Assembly: GCF_001426585.1 (NCBI RefSeq)
Contig: NZ_LMEI01000001.1
Coordinates: 237,164-301,163 of the forward strand
Direction: 5' to 3'
Length of the DNA: 64,000 nt
Origin: Streptomyces sp. Root431
GTDB taxonomy: Bacteria > Actinomycetota > Actinomycetes > Streptomycetales > Streptomycetaceae
The notes beneath the pieces were generated by a model. That model did not search any database and had not been told where the DNA came from. It saw only the letters and a program-made list of their open reading frames with translations. The position numbers and the translations under genes are program-made. Every line of letters begins with the position of its first letter. Position 1 is the stretch's first letter. Of the stretch, positions 44,724 through 54,274 are shown piece by piece.

Positions 44724-44790
44724 AGTCGGTAGGCCGTAGCCGGTAGGCCGTAGGCGGTAGTCGGTAGGCCGTAGTCGGTAGCCGGTCCGC
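44724..44790. repeat. Degenerate tandem repeats after the kinase gene
   Basis: Units of the type AGTCGGTAGGCCGTAG and CCGGTAGGCCGTAG repeat about five times with 14-16-bp spacing in the intergenic region (44719-44931). No gene is seen there. Confidence 0.75.
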
Positions 44791-44931
44791 TCCCGGGCAG
44801 CGGATCCGCCCGAGGGACCTCGGTCGTCGGCGCCGTCCCCAAACCCCTCGTTCGTAAAGTCTTTCCCAGGGCTCGTCCCTGCCCCGGAAACCGAGTCGTC
44901 TCGCGGAAGGGTGCGGGCGATAGTAGGTCCC

Positions 44932-46629
44932 GTGCTCATAAGACTTCTCCGAACCCACCTCCGGCCCTACCGAAAACCCATCGCGCTGCTCGTCCTGCTC
45001 CAGTTCCTGCAGACCTGCGCGAGCCTCTACCTGCCGACCCTGAACGCCGACATCATCGACAACGGTGTCGTCAACGGGGACACCGGCTACATCCTGCGTT
45101 TCGGCGCGCTGATGGTCGGCGTCTCGATCGTGCAGGTCGTCTGCAACATCGGGGCTGTCTACTACGGCGCCCGGACGGCCTCCGCCCTCGGCAGGGACGT
45201 ACGCGGTGCGATCTTCGACCGGGTGCAGTCGTTCTCCGCCCGGGAGCTCGGGCACTTCGGCGCGCCCTCGCTGATCACCCGTACGACCAATGACGTGCAG
45301 CAGGTCCAGATGCTGGTCCTGATGGCGTTCACCCTGATGGTCTCCGCGCCGATCATGTGTGTCGGCGGCATCGTGATGGCCCTCGGTCAGGACGTGCCGC
45401 TGTCGGCCGTGCTGCTCGCGGTGGTGCCGGTCCTCGGCGTCTCCGTCACCCTCATCGTCCGGCGGATGCGGCCGCTCTTCCGGACCATGCAGGAGCGCCT
45501 CGACACGGTGAACCGGGTGCTGCGCGAGCAGATCACCGGCAACCGCGTCATCCGGGCCTTCGTGAAGGACGGGTACGAGGAGGAGCGGTTCCGGCGGGCC
45601 AACGCCGATCTGACGGACGTGTCGATGGCGACGGGCCGGCTGATGGCGCTGATGTTCCCGGTCGTGATGACCGTCGTGAACGTCTCCAGCGTGGCCGTCG
45701 TGTGGTTCGGCGCGCACCGCATCGACAGCGGCGGGATGCAGATCGGCGCGCTGACCGCGTTCCTCGCCTATCTGATGCAGATCGTGATGGCGGTCATGAT
45801 GGCCACCTTCATGTTCATGATGGTGCCGCGGGCCGAGGTGTGTGCCGAGCGCATCGAGGAGGTCCTCGCGACCGAGTCCAGCGTCGTGCCGCCGGCCGAG
45901 CCGGTGACGACCCTCGACCGGCGCGGGCACCTGGAGGTCAAGAGCGCGGACTTCCGTTACCCGGGTGCCGAGGAGTCGGTCCTCAAGGACGTCGGGCTCG
46001 TCGCCCGGCCCGGCGAGACCACCGCGATCATCGGGTCCACGGGCAGCGGCAAGTCGACGCTCCTCGGGCTCGTCCCGCGGCTCTTCGACGCGACCGGCGG
46101 CGAGGTCCTCGTCGACGGCGTCGACGTGCGGAAGCTCGACCCCGTGCTGATGGCGAAGACGGTGAGCCTGGTGCCGCAGAAGCCGTACCTGTTCTCCGGG
46201 ACGGTGGCGACGAACCTGCGGTACGGGAAGCCCGACGCGAGCGACGAGGAGCTCTGGCACGCCCTCGAGAACGGGCTGAACGCCCCGATCGCGCAGGGCG
46301 GCACGAACGTCTCCGGCGGTCAGCGGCAGCGGCTCGCGATCGCGCGGACGCTGGTGCAGAAGCCGGAGATCTATCTCTTCGACGATTCGTTCTCGGCACT
46401 CGACTACGAGACGGACGCCCTGCTGCGCGAGGCGCTCCGGCGGGAGACCGCGGACTCGACGGTGGTGATCGTCGCCCAGCGGGTGGCGACCATCCGGGAC
46501 GCGGACCGGATCGTCGTCCTCGACGAGGGCCGGGTCGTCGGCACGGGCCGGCACCAGGAGCTGATGGCGGAGAACGAGACGTACCGGGAGATCGTGCTCT
46601 CCCAGCTGACCGAGGCGGAGGCAGCCTGA
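44932..46629 (+). CDS. ABC exporter subunit 1 (degenerate-site half), with an apparent internal deletion
   Basis: The 565-residue half-transporter has six transmembrane helices followed by an ATPase domain: Walker A GSTGSGKST, Q-loop VSLVPQKP, signature VSGGQRQR and Walker [12 protein letters not shown]. The catalytic glutamate is replaced by Asp and the switch His by Gln (AQRVA), as in the degenerate half of heterodimeric exporters. Between the Q-loop and the signature, ELWHALENGLNAPIAQGG lacks about 12 residues compared with the paralogous subunit at the right window edge. The downstream gene overlaps by 1 bp (TGATG). An upstream in-frame GTG at 44911 is an alternative start. The substrate is unknown. 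Confidence 0.9.
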   Translation: MLIRLLRTHLRPYRKPIALLVLLQFLQTCASLYLPTLNADIIDNGVVNGDTGYILRFGALMVGVSIVQVVCNIGAVYYGARTASALGRDVRGAIFDRVQSFSARELGHFGAPSLITRTTNDVQQVQMLVLMAFTLMVSAPIMCVGGIVMALGQDVPLSAVLLAVVPVLGVSVTLIVRRMRPLFRTMQERLDTVNRVLREQITGNRVIRAFVKDGYEEERFRRANADLTDVSMATGRLMALMFPVVMTVVNVSSVAVVWFGAHRIDSGGMQIGALTAFLAYLMQIVMAVMMATFMFMMVPRAEVCAERIEEVLATESSVVPPAEPVTTLDRRGHLEVKSADFRYPGAEESVLKDVGLVARPGETTAIIGSTGSGKSTLLGLVPRLFDATGGEVLVDGVDVRKLDPVLMAKTVSLVPQKPYLFSGTVATNLRYGKPDASDEELWHALENGLNAPIAQGGTNVSGGQRQRLAIARTLVQKPEIYLFDDSFSALDYETDALLREALRRETADSTVVIVAQRVATIRDADRIVVLDEGRVVGTGRHQELMAENETYREIVLSQLTEAEAA

Positions 46630-48557
46630 TGGCCGGTCCTGGCGGACGCATGATGGCCGGTGGCGGCCCCGACCAGCGGTCGATGGATTTCAAGAACTCG
46701 GGCAAGCGGCTGCTCAAGCAGCTGGCGCCCGAGCGCGCCACGCTCTGGGTGATGCTGCTCGCGGGTGTGCTGTCGGTGGCGGCCTCCGTGGTCGGGCCGA
46801 AGATCCTCGGCAAGGCGACCGACCTCGTCTTCGCGGGTGTCGTCGGGCGGCAGACGGCCGACGCCTCCTCGAAGGCGGAGGCGATCGCGGGGCTCCGCGC
46901 GTCGGGCGACTCCGGTATGGCGGACATGCTGTCCGGGGTCGACTTCACCCCCGGGCAGGGCATCGACTTCGGCGCGGTCGGCGAGGTCCTGCTCTGGGTC
47001 CTCGCGGTCTACGTGGCGGCGGGCCTGCTCATGCTGGTCTCCACCCGCCTGTCGATCAAGGTGATCAACCGGACGGTCTTCCGCATGCGGGAGGACGTCC
47101 AGACGAAGCTGGCGCGGCTGCCCCTGTCGTACTTCGACAAGGCGAAGCGCGGCGAGGTGCTGTCCCGGGCGACGAACGACATCGACAACATCTCGCAGAC
47201 GCTCCAGCAGTCGATGGGCCAGCTGATCAACTCGCTGCTCACGATCGTCGGCGTGCTGGCGATGATGTTCTGGATCTCGCCGCTGCTCGCGCTCGTGGCG
47301 ATCGTCACGGTGCCGGTCTCGGTCTTCGTCGCGGCGAAAATCGGCAAGCGCTCGCAGCCGCACTTCGTGCAGCAGTGGAAGTCCACGGGCACGCTCAACG
47401 CGCACATCGAGGAGATGTACACCGGGCACAACCTGGTGAAGGTCTTCGGCCGGCAGGCGGAGTCCGCTCAGGACTTCCGCGAGCAGAACGAGGCGCTGTA
47501 CGAGGCCGGGTTCAAGGCGCAGTTCAACAGCGGTGTGATGCAGCCGGTGATGTTCTTCGTCTCGAACATCAACTACGTCCTGGTGGCCGTCGTCGGCGGT
47601 CTGCGGGTGGCGAGCGGCACGCTCTCCATCGGTGACGTGCAGGCCTTCATCCAGTACTCGCGCCAGTTCTCGATGCCGCTGACGCAGGTCGCGTCGATGG
47701 CGAACCTGGTGCAGTCGGGCGTGGCCTCGGCGGAGCGGGTCTTCGAGCTCCTCGACGCGGAGGAGCAGGAGCCGGACTCCCCGGCGAGCGAGCACCCGGT
47801 GGACCTCAAGGGCAAGGTAGCCCTGGAGGGGGTGTCCTTCCGTTACGAGGCCGACAAGCCGCTCATCGAGGACCTGTCGCTCACGGTGGAGCCGGGCCAG
47901 ACGGTCGCGATCGTCGGACCGACGGGCGCCGGCAAGACGACCCTGGTGAACCTGCTGATGCGGTTCTACGAGGTCACGGGCGGCCGGATCTCCCTGGACG
48001 GGACGGACATCGCGAAGATGTCCCGCGAGGACCTGCGCAGGGGCATCGGCATGGTCCTCCAGGACACGTGGCTCTTCGGCGGCACCATCGCGGACAACAT
48101 CGCGTACGGCGCGACGCGCGAGGTGACCCGGGAGGAGATCGAGGAGGCCGCGCGGGCCGCGCACGCCGACCGGTTCGTCCGTACGCTCCCCGAGGGGTAC
48201 GACACGGTCATCGACGACGACGGGGCCGGGGTCAGCGCGGGCGAGAAGCAGCTGATCACCATCGCCCGGGCGTTCCTGTCCGACCCGGTGATACTCGTCC
48301 TCGACGAGGCCACCAGCTCGGTGGACACCCGTACCGAGGTGCTGATCCAGAAGGCGATGGCCCGACTGGCCCACGGGCGCACGTCGTTCGTCATCGCGCA
48401 CCGGCTCTCCACGATCCGGGACGCGGACGTGATCCTGGTGATGGAGAGCGGATCGATCGTCGAACAGGGCACGCACGAGGAGCTGTTGCTGTCCGGTGGG
48501 GCCTATGCCCGGCTGTACGCGGCGCAGTTCGCGCAGGCGGTCGCCGAGGTCGACTGA
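46629..48557 (+). CDS. ABC exporter subunit 2 (catalytic half)
   Basis: The 642-residue partner has six transmembrane helices and an intact ATPase: Walker [11 protein letters not shown]-loop MVLQDTW, Walker [12 protein letters not shown] with the catalytic Glu, and switch AHRLS. Its signature motif reads VSAGEKQL, not LSGGQ. A long extracytoplasmic loop (residues about 75-110) follows helix 1. It is translationally coupled to subunit 1, so the two form one heterodimeric exporter. The same pair is duplicated at 61733-64000, where the corresponding signature is LSAGEKQL. Confidence 0.93.
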   Translation: MAGPGGRMMAGGGPDQRSMDFKNSGKRLLKQLAPERATLWVMLLAGVLSVAASVVGPKILGKATDLVFAGVVGRQTADASSKAEAIAGLRASGDSGMADMLSGVDFTPGQGIDFGAVGEVLLWVLAVYVAAGLLMLVSTRLSIKVINRTVFRMREDVQTKLARLPLSYFDKAKRGEVLSRATNDIDNISQTLQQSMGQLINSLLTIVGVLAMMFWISPLLALVAIVTVPVSVFVAAKIGKRSQPHFVQQWKSTGTLNAHIEEMYTGHNLVKVFGRQAESAQDFREQNEALYEAGFKAQFNSGVMQPVMFFVSNINYVLVAVVGGLRVASGTLSIGDVQAFIQYSRQFSMPLTQVASMANLVQSGVASAERVFELLDAEEQEPDSPASEHPVDLKGKVALEGVSFRYEADKPLIEDLSLTVEPGQTVAIVGPTGAGKTTLVNLLMRFYEVTGGRISLDGTDIAKMSREDLRRGIGMVLQDTWLFGGTIADNIAYGATREVTREEIEEAARAAHADRFVRTLPEGYDTVIDDDGAGVSAGEKQLITIARAFLSDPVILVLDEATSSVDTRTEVLIQKAMARLAHGRTSFVIAHRLSTIRDADVILVMESGSIVEQGTHEELLLSGGAYARLYAAQFAQAVAEVD

Positions 48558-48572
48558 CCGGGCCGTGACCTG

Positions 48573-48613
48573 TGTGTGACCCGTGCCGCATGATGTGCGG
48601 CATGGGTCACACA
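48573..48613 (+). promoter_or_regulatory. Long hairpin over the start of the TerD-related gene
   Basis: 18-bp arms (48573-48590 and 48596-48613) differ only at one G-U-compatible position and close a 5-nt loop. The ATG at 48602 lies inside the 3' arm, and no free ribosome binding site is visible. It may terminate the ABC operon, bind a repressor, or hide the start codon. Confidence 0.6.
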
Positions 48614-49846
48614 AGCGAGAGTTCCTGGGTGCCGTCGGTCACCCTTCTGGTCGGCGTCGGGAGCGAGGGCATATCGGCGCTGCTGCTCGGCGCGGACGGC
48701 CGGGTCCGCGGGGACGCGGACATGGTCTTCGAGGGCCAGCCCGTCCACCCGTCCGGCGCGGTGCGGCACACGAAGCGGTCGCTCTCCCTCGCGCTGCACG
48801 AGGTGGAGCCGGAGGTCGAGCGCATCGTGATCGCCGGTCCGGCGGTCTCCGGCTCGCTGGCCGCGATGGCCCCGGACAGGCAGGTGGTCGTCGCGTGGCT
48901 GATCGCGCGCCCGGACGACGCGAAGGCCGTCGTGTTCGGTGAGTTCTTCCGCGAGTCGGGCGGCTGGAAGTTCACCGGGATCGGGAAGGGGTACGCCTCC
49001 GGGCTCGCGGAGCTCGTCACGGCGTACGGGGTCGAGGTCGCCGAGGAGGAGCCGGTCGCGGAACCGGTGGCTCCGCCGGCCGCCGGCCCTGTCCCGCTGA
49101 CGAGTGTCGCCAAGGTGCCGCCGACGCACGCGCCGTCCCCGTACAGGAAGCACCACGGAACGCCGGTCGCGGCGGGAGTCGCGGGTACGCCGGATGTACC
49201 GGGCTTGCCGGCCTTCCCGCCTGTCGAGCGGAAGCACCGGAGCGCCGAGGGTTGGGACTTCGGTCCGGTCTTCGAGCCGTTCACCGTCACAGGCCGCGCG
49301 AACGACGTCATCACCGCGGACTCCCGTGTCCCCGCCGGTCCCGTCCTCGTCGAGCTCGCGCACAAGGGCGGCGGCTACGTCGGCCTCAACCCGCTCGACG
49401 AGCGGAACAAGAGCCAGCGCTACATCTTCAATTCGACCCTGCCCGATTTCCGGGGCAGCCGGGTCACCCTGGCTCCCGAGGGCCGCCCCCTGCGGATGCG
49501 TCTCCAAGCCGACAACGAGTGGACCCTGCGGGTGAGGCCCGTCGCCGCCGCCCGCCGGCTGGAGGGAACGATCCGGGGGTATTGCTTCGAGGCCCTGCTG
49601 TACACGGGCGGACCGGCCGACCTCCAGGTGGACTTCGAGGGCGACCCGGAGACGAACGGCGGCTACATCGGCATCAACGGCTACGAGGTCGCCGGGCAGA
49701 CGGACTTGACCGGTCCGCACACCCTGGTCCTGAACTCACCCGACGGCAAGGGTCGGCACACCGTCCCGATCCCGGCGGGTCCCATGCTGCTGCTCCTGCA
49801 GGCGGACGGCCCCTGGACCCTCACCGTCCGCGAAACGGGGTTCTAG
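48602..49846 (+). CDS. TerD-related stress protein with C-terminal beta-sandwich repeats
   Basis: The 414-residue protein has an N-terminal TerD-like domain ([56 protein letters not shown]). A proline-rich linker (about residues 145-215) leads to two similar beta domains beginning [17 protein letters not shown] and [17 protein letters not shown], each with a [16 protein letters not shown] loop. TerD proteins bind calcium and are linked to tellurite resistance and stress signalling. In-frame ATGs at 48590 and 48593 are alternative starts; all lie in or beside the hairpin. Confidence 0.78.
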   Translation: MGHTSESSWVPSVTLLVGVGSEGISALLLGADGRVRGDADMVFEGQPVHPSGAVRHTKRSLSLALHEVEPEVERIVIAGPAVSGSLAAMAPDRQVVVAWLIARPDDAKAVVFGEFFRESGGWKFTGIGKGYASGLAELVTAYGVEVAEEEPVAEPVAPPAAGPVPLTSVAKVPPTHAPSPYRKHHGTPVAAGVAGTPDVPGLPAFPPVERKHRSAEGWDFGPVFEPFTVTGRANDVITADSRVPAGPVLVELAHKGGGYVGLNPLDERNKSQRYIFNSTLPDFRGSRVTLAPEGRPLRMRLQADNEWTLRVRPVAAARRLEGTIRGYCFEALLYTGGPADLQVDFEGDPETNGGYIGINGYEVAGQTDLTGPHTLVLNSPDGKGRHTVPIPAGPMLLLLQADGPWTLTVRETGF

Positions 49847-50847
49847 TCGAGATACCCCCGCAGCTGGTCCGCGTACGCGTGGTCCCGCAGTTTGTTGAGG
49901 GTCTTGGACTCGATCTGGCGGATGCGTTCGCGCGTCACGCCGAAGATGCGGCCTATCTCCTCCAGGGTGCGGGGCCTGCCGTCGTCGAGGCCGTAGCGGA
50001 GCTGGACGACCTTCCGTTCGCGCTCGCCGAGGGTGGAGAGCACGTCCTCCAGGTGGCGGCGGAGCAGCAGGAAGGCGGCGGACTCGACGGGTGACGCGGC
50101 GTCGCCGTCCTCGATGAGGTCGCCGAGGGCGACGTCCTCCTCCTCGCCGACGGGGGCGTGCAGGGAGACCGGTTCCTGGGCGAGGCGGAGGACCTCGCCG
50201 ACCCGTTCGGGGGCCAGGTCGAGCTGGGCGGCGACCTCCTCGGCGGTGGGTTCGTACCCCCGCTCCTGGAGCATGCGGCGCTGGACGCGGATGACGCGGT
50301 TGATGAGTTCGACGACGTGCACGGGGACGCGGATGGTCCGGGCCTGGTCGGCGAGGGCCCGGGACATCGCCTGGCGGATCCACCAGGTCGCGTACGTGGA
50401 GAACTTGTAGCCGCGCGCGTAGTCGAACTTCTCGACGGCCCTGATGAGGCCGAGGTTTCCCTCCTGGACGAGGTCGAGCATGGTGAGGCCGCGGCCGACG
50501 TATCGTTTGGCGACGGAGACGACGAGGCGGAGGTTGGCCTCGATGAGTTTGCGTTTGGCGATCCGGCCGAGGACGACGAGCCGGTCCAGGTCGCTCGCCA
50601 ACCGGCTGTCCAGGTCGGGGGTGTTGGCGAGTTTCTCCTCGGCGAAGAGTCCGGCCTCGACGCGCCGGGCCAGGTCGACCTCCTCTTCGGCGCTGAGGAG
50701 CGGGATGCGTCCGATCTCGCGGAGGTACTGGCGGAAGAGGTCGGAGGAGGGCCCGTTGCCGCCGAGGTCCGTCCGGCGCCGCTGGACCGGGACCTCGGGG
50801 AGTTCGGCCTGCTCGTCCGGTTCGGTGGTCTGGATCTCGGTCTGCAC
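49843..50847 (-). CDS. Principal-like (Hrd-type, group 2) RNA polymerase sigma factor
   Basis: The 334-residue sigma-70 protein has regions 1.2 ([20 protein letters not shown]), 2 ([36 protein letters not shown]), 3 and 4 ([36 protein letters not shown]). The near-identity of region 2 to principal sigma factors and the lack of an essential N-terminal extension place it with HrdA/C/D-type non-essential sigmas. The GTG at 50847 follows GGAGG by 9 bp. Its place next to dnaG recalls the hrdA locus of S. coelicolor, but HrdA, HrdC and HrdD cannot be separated by eye. Confidence 0.92.
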   Translation of the reverse strand: MQTEIQTTEPDEQAELPEVPVQRRRTDLGGNGPSSDLFRQYLREIGRIPLLSAEEEVDLARRVEAGLFAEEKLANTPDLDSRLASDLDRLVVLGRIAKRKLIEANLRLVVSVAKRYVGRGLTMLDLVQEGNLGLIRAVEKFDYARGYKFSTYATWWIRQAMSRALADQARTIRVPVHVVELINRVIRVQRRMLQERGYEPTAEEVAAQLDLAPERVGEVLRLAQEPVSLHAPVGEEEDVALGDLIEDGDAASPVESAAFLLLRRHLEDVLSTLGERERKVVQLRYGLDDGRPRTLEEIGRIFGVTRERIRQIESKTLNKLRDHAYADQLRGYLD

Positions 50848-50964
50848 GGCGGGCGACCTCCAGGTGGGGCGGAACGGCACCGTCATCCAGTGTGGGGTAC
50901 GACACATCGCCGCCACGAGGGGCGTGCGGTGACTTTTTGAATCCGCCGGGTGACGGAACGTGCG

Positions 50965-52854
50965 TCAGAGGGCCGCTGCGCCGTTGTTCCGCAGGGACTG
51001 CCCGTACTGGGTGAGGACCCACAGCTCGTTCTGCACGGCCGCGAGCTGTTCCGGGTCGCCGTTGGCGCCGAGCCGGGCCAGGGTGCCCTGGACGTCGCGG
51101 ATGCGGCGGTCGACGGCGCGGAGCCGGACGGTGACGAGCTGGTCGCCCGCGTAGGCCTCGTCGACGTTCTTGGCGAAGATCGTCTCGACGGCGAGCTCGG
51201 TGACGAGCGCGCGGACGCCGTCGTTGGGGGCGGCCTCGCGGACGGCGTCGAGGTAGTCGGCGGGGGCGCCGGTGGCGCCGCCGGCGTCCTGGACGCACTG
51301 GCGGACGGCCGCGTAGGGCGGGGCGGTGAACTCGTCGATGCCGTACGCGTCGAAGGCCGGGGAGACCAGTTCGGGGCGCTGGAGGGCGAGCTTGAGGAGT
51401 TCGCGCTCGGTGCGGTGGGCGGGGCTGCGCAGGTTGAGCGCGGGGCCGGAGGCGGCGGCCGCCGGGGCCGGGGTGTCGTAGCCGCGCTGCGGGGCCGGCT
51501 GCGCGGGGCCCTTGCCGCCACGGTCGCGGGCCCAGCGGGCGAGCTGTGCGACCCGCTTGACGACGAACTGGGTGTCGAGGATGCCGAGCATGCCGGCGAG
51601 CTGGACGGCGACCTCGTGCTGCGCGCCGATGTTCTTGATGCGGGCGACGACGGGGGCGGCCTCGTCGAGGGCGGCGGCGCGGCCGGCCGGGGTCTCCAGG
51701 TCGTAGCGCTTCACGATCTGGCGGAGCGCGAACTCGAAGAGGGGGGTGCGGGGCTGGACGAGTTCGACGACGGCCTGGTCGCCCTTGGCGAGCCGCAGTT
51801 CGCAGGGGTCCATGCCGTCGGGGGCGATGGCGATGTACGTCTCGGCGGCGAACTTCTGGTCGTCCTCGAAGGCGCGCAGGGCGGCCTTCTGGCCGGCGGC
51901 GTCGCCGTCGAAGGTGAAGATGACGCGGGCCGAGCCGTTGTCCATGAGGAGGCGGCGGAGGATCTTGATGTGGTCGCCGCCGAAGGCGGTGCCGCAGGTG
52001 GCGATGGCGGTGGTGACGCCGGCGAGGTGGCAGGCCATGACGTCGGTGTAGCCCTCGACGACGACGGCCCGGCTGACCTTGGCGATGTCCTTCTTGGCCA
52101 GGTCGACGCCGTAGAGCACCTGGGACTTCTTGTAGATCGGCGTCTCGGGCGTGTTGAGGTACTTGGGGCCGTTGTCGTCGTCGCGGAGCTTGCGCGCGCC
52201 GAAGCCGACGACGTCGCCGCCGACGTCCCTGATCGGCCACATGAGGCGGCCGCGGAAGCGGTCGATGGGGCCGCGGCGGCCGTCCTGGGAGAGGCCGGAG
52301 AGGATCAGTTCCTTGTCGGAGAAGCCCTTGCCGCGGAGGAAGCGGGTGAGGTGGTCCCAGCCGGCCGGCGAGTAGCCGACGCCGAAGTGGGCGGCGGCGG
52401 CCTGGTCGAAGCCGCGCTCGGCGAGGAACTTGCGGCCGATCTCGGCCTCGGGCGAGTCGAGTTGGTCGATGTAGAACTGGGTGGCGACCTTGTGGGCCTC
52501 GACGAGGCGGATGCGCTCCCCGCGCTGGTGGCCGGGGTTGTAGCCGCCTTCCTCGTACCGCAGGGTGATGCCCGCCTTCGCGGCGAGGCGCTCGACCGTC
52601 TCCGAGAAGGAGAGGTGGTCGATCTTCATCACGAAGGCGAGGGTGTCGCCGCCTTCCTGGCAGCCGAAGCAGTGGAAGAGACCCTTGCTGGGGCTGACCT
52701 GGAAGGAGGGCGACTTCTCGTCGTGGAAGGGGCAGAGGCCCTTGAGGTTGCCGCCGCCCGCGTTGCGCAGCTGGAGGTACTCGGACACGACGGCGTCGAT
52801 CGGGACCGCGTCCCGGACCGCCTTCACGTCGTCATCGTTGATCCTGCCTGCCAC
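50965..52854 (-). CDS. dnaG: DNA primase DnaG
   Basis: The 629-residue protein has a full-length primase layout. The N-terminal CHC2 zinc finger is C41-x2-H-type (GLCPFHDEKSPSF, LFHCFGCQEGG), the catalytic core has RFRGRLMWPI and the Toprim motifs AVVVEGYTDVMA and FTFDGDAAGQ, and the C-terminal DnaB-binding helical domain (about residues 450-629) is present. It makes RNA primers at the replication fork. It lies downstream of, and on the same strand as, the FAD reductase gene, with a short gap. Confidence 0.97.
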   Translation of the reverse strand: MAGRINDDDVKAVRDAVPIDAVVSEYLQLRNAGGGNLKGLCPFHDEKSPSFQVSPSKGLFHCFGCQEGGDTLAFVMKIDHLSFSETVERLAAKAGITLRYEEGGYNPGHQRGERIRLVEAHKVATQFYIDQLDSPEAEIGRKFLAERGFDQAAAAHFGVGYSPAGWDHLTRFLRGKGFSDKELILSGLSQDGRRGPIDRFRGRLMWPIRDVGGDVVGFGARKLRDDDNGPKYLNTPETPIYKKSQVLYGVDLAKKDIAKVSRAVVVEGYTDVMACHLAGVTTAIATCGTAFGGDHIKILRRLLMDNGSARVIFTFDGDAAGQKAALRAFEDDQKFAAETYIAIAPDGMDPCELRLAKGDQAVVELVQPRTPLFEFALRQIVKRYDLETPAGRAAALDEAAPVVARIKNIGAQHEVAVQLAGMLGILDTQFVVKRVAQLARWARDRGGKGPAQPAPQRGYDTPAPAAAASGPALNLRSPAHRTERELLKLALQRPELVSPAFDAYGIDEFTAPPYAAVRQCVQDAGGATGAPADYLDAVREAAPNDGVRALVTELAVETIFAKNVDEAYAGDQLVTVRLRAVDRRIRDVQGTLARLGANGDPEQLAAVQNELWVLTQYGQSLRNNGAAAL

Positions 52855-52871
52855 GCATGAAGTCTACGGGC

Positions 52872-54131
52872 TCAGACCAGTGACTCCAGAGGTACGGAGG
52901 GGTCGGCGAGGGCCTCCGGGTCCACGGCCGTACGGGAACGGATGAGCTGCTGGATCGGCTCTGTGACGTCCCACACATTCACGTTCATGCCCGCGAGGAC
53001 CCGGCCCTCCTTCAGCCAGAAGGCGATGAACTCGCGCTTGCCGGTGTCGCCGCGGACGACGACCTGGTCGTACGTGCCCGGGGGCGCCCAGCCGGAGTAC
53101 TCCATGCCCAGGTCGTACTGGTCGGAGAAGAAGTAGGGCACCCGGTCGTAGGAGACGGTCTGCCCGAGCATGGCGCGGGCGGCGGCCGGGCCGCCGTTGA
53201 GGGCGTTGGCCCAGTGCTCGACGCGGAGCCGGGTGTGGAGCAGCGGGTGGTGGGCGGCGGCGACGTCGCCCGCGGCGTAGATGTCGGGGTCGGAGGTGCG
53301 CAGCGACTCGTCGACGGCGACGCCGCCGCCGTCGGCCCGGTCGACGAGGGCGAGCCCGGAGTTCTCGGCGAGGGCGGTGCGGGGGGCGGCGCCGATCGCG
53401 GCGAGCACGGCGTGCGCGGGGTGCTCCTCGCCGTCGTCGGTGCGGACGGCGAGGACCATGCCGTCCTGGCCGACGATCTCGGTGAGCTTCACGCCGAAGT
53501 GGAAGCGGACGCCGTGGTCGGTGTGGAGGTCGGCGAAGAGCTGGCCGAGCTCGGGGCCGAGGACGCGGTGGAGCGGGGTGGGCTCGTACTCGACGACGGT
53601 GACCTCGGCGCCGTAGCCGCGGGCGGCGGCGGCGACCTCCAGGCCGATCCAGCCGGCGCCGGCGATCACCAGGTGGCCGTTGTCCCGGCCGAGGGACGCG
53701 AGGACCTGGCGGAGCCGGTCGGCGTGGGCGAGCCGGCGCAGGTGGTGGACGCCGGCGAGCTCGGTGCCGGGGACGTCGAGGCGGCGCGGCTCGGCGCCGG
53801 TGGCGAGGAGCAGCTTGTCGTAGCGGATGACGGTGCCGTCGCCGAGGCGGACCGTGCGGGCCTCGCGGTCGACGGCGGTGACGGACTGGCCGAGGTGCAG
53901 CTCGACGTCGTTCGCCGCGTACCAGGCGGCCTCGTGGACGAAGACGCTGTCGCGTTCCTTGGCGCCGGTGAGGTAGCCCTTGGAGAGGGGTGGGCGCTCG
54001 TAGGGGTGGTCGCGTTCGTCGCCGATGAGGATCACCCGGCCGTTGAACCCCTCGGCGCGCAGTGTCTCCGCCGCTTTGGCCCCTGCCAGGCCCCCGCCGA
54101 CGATGACAAAGGTCTGATCTGCGTCGACCAC
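52872..54131 (-). CDS. NAD(P)H/FAD-dependent ferredoxin reductase-type oxidoreductase
   Basis: The 419-residue flavoprotein has two dinucleotide folds: FVIVGGGLAGAKAAETLRAE for FAD and LVIAGAGWIGLEVAAAARGY for NAD(P)H. It also has PYERPPLSKGYLTG, the LATGAEPRRLD ATG-type motif and the second FAD contact DIYAAGDVAAAHHP. This is the pattern of rubredoxin/putidaredoxin reductases that feed electrons to ferredoxins and P450s. The GTG at 54131 follows GAGGAGG by 7 bp. A link to nitrite or sulfite reduction through the nearby siroheme gene is only positional. Confidence 0.93.
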   Translation of the reverse strand: MVDADQTFVIVGGGLAGAKAAETLRAEGFNGRVILIGDERDHPYERPPLSKGYLTGAKERDSVFVHEAAWYAANDVELHLGQSVTAVDREARTVRLGDGTVIRYDKLLLATGAEPRRLDVPGTELAGVHHLRRLAHADRLRQVLASLGRDNGHLVIAGAGWIGLEVAAAARGYGAEVTVVEYEPTPLHRVLGPELGQLFADLHTDHGVRFHFGVKLTEIVGQDGMVLAVRTDDGEEHPAHAVLAAIGAAPRTALAENSGLALVDRADGGGVAVDESLRTSDPDIYAAGDVAAAHHPLLHTRLRVEHWANALNGGPAAARAMLGQTVSYDRVPYFFSDQYDLGMEYSGWAPPGTYDQVVVRGDTGKREFIAFWLKEGRVLAGMNVNVWDVTEPIQQLIRSRTAVDPEALADPSVPLESLV

Positions 54132-54274
54132 GTCGTTTCCTCCTCGTTGCGACCGGTTCCAACCTACGCCCCCGGGCGTTCGTCGGGCCGTACCGCCTCG
54201 GGGCGTGCATGCGAGCGTCCCGCACGGAAGGTGGTGAGGGAAGACCGCCCGCACGCACGCGCGGCGGGCAGGCC

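Noticed and set aside
54132..54274. Small gene between the FAD reductase and dgt
   Set aside because: The forward frames there are mirror extensions and there is no ribosome binding site.
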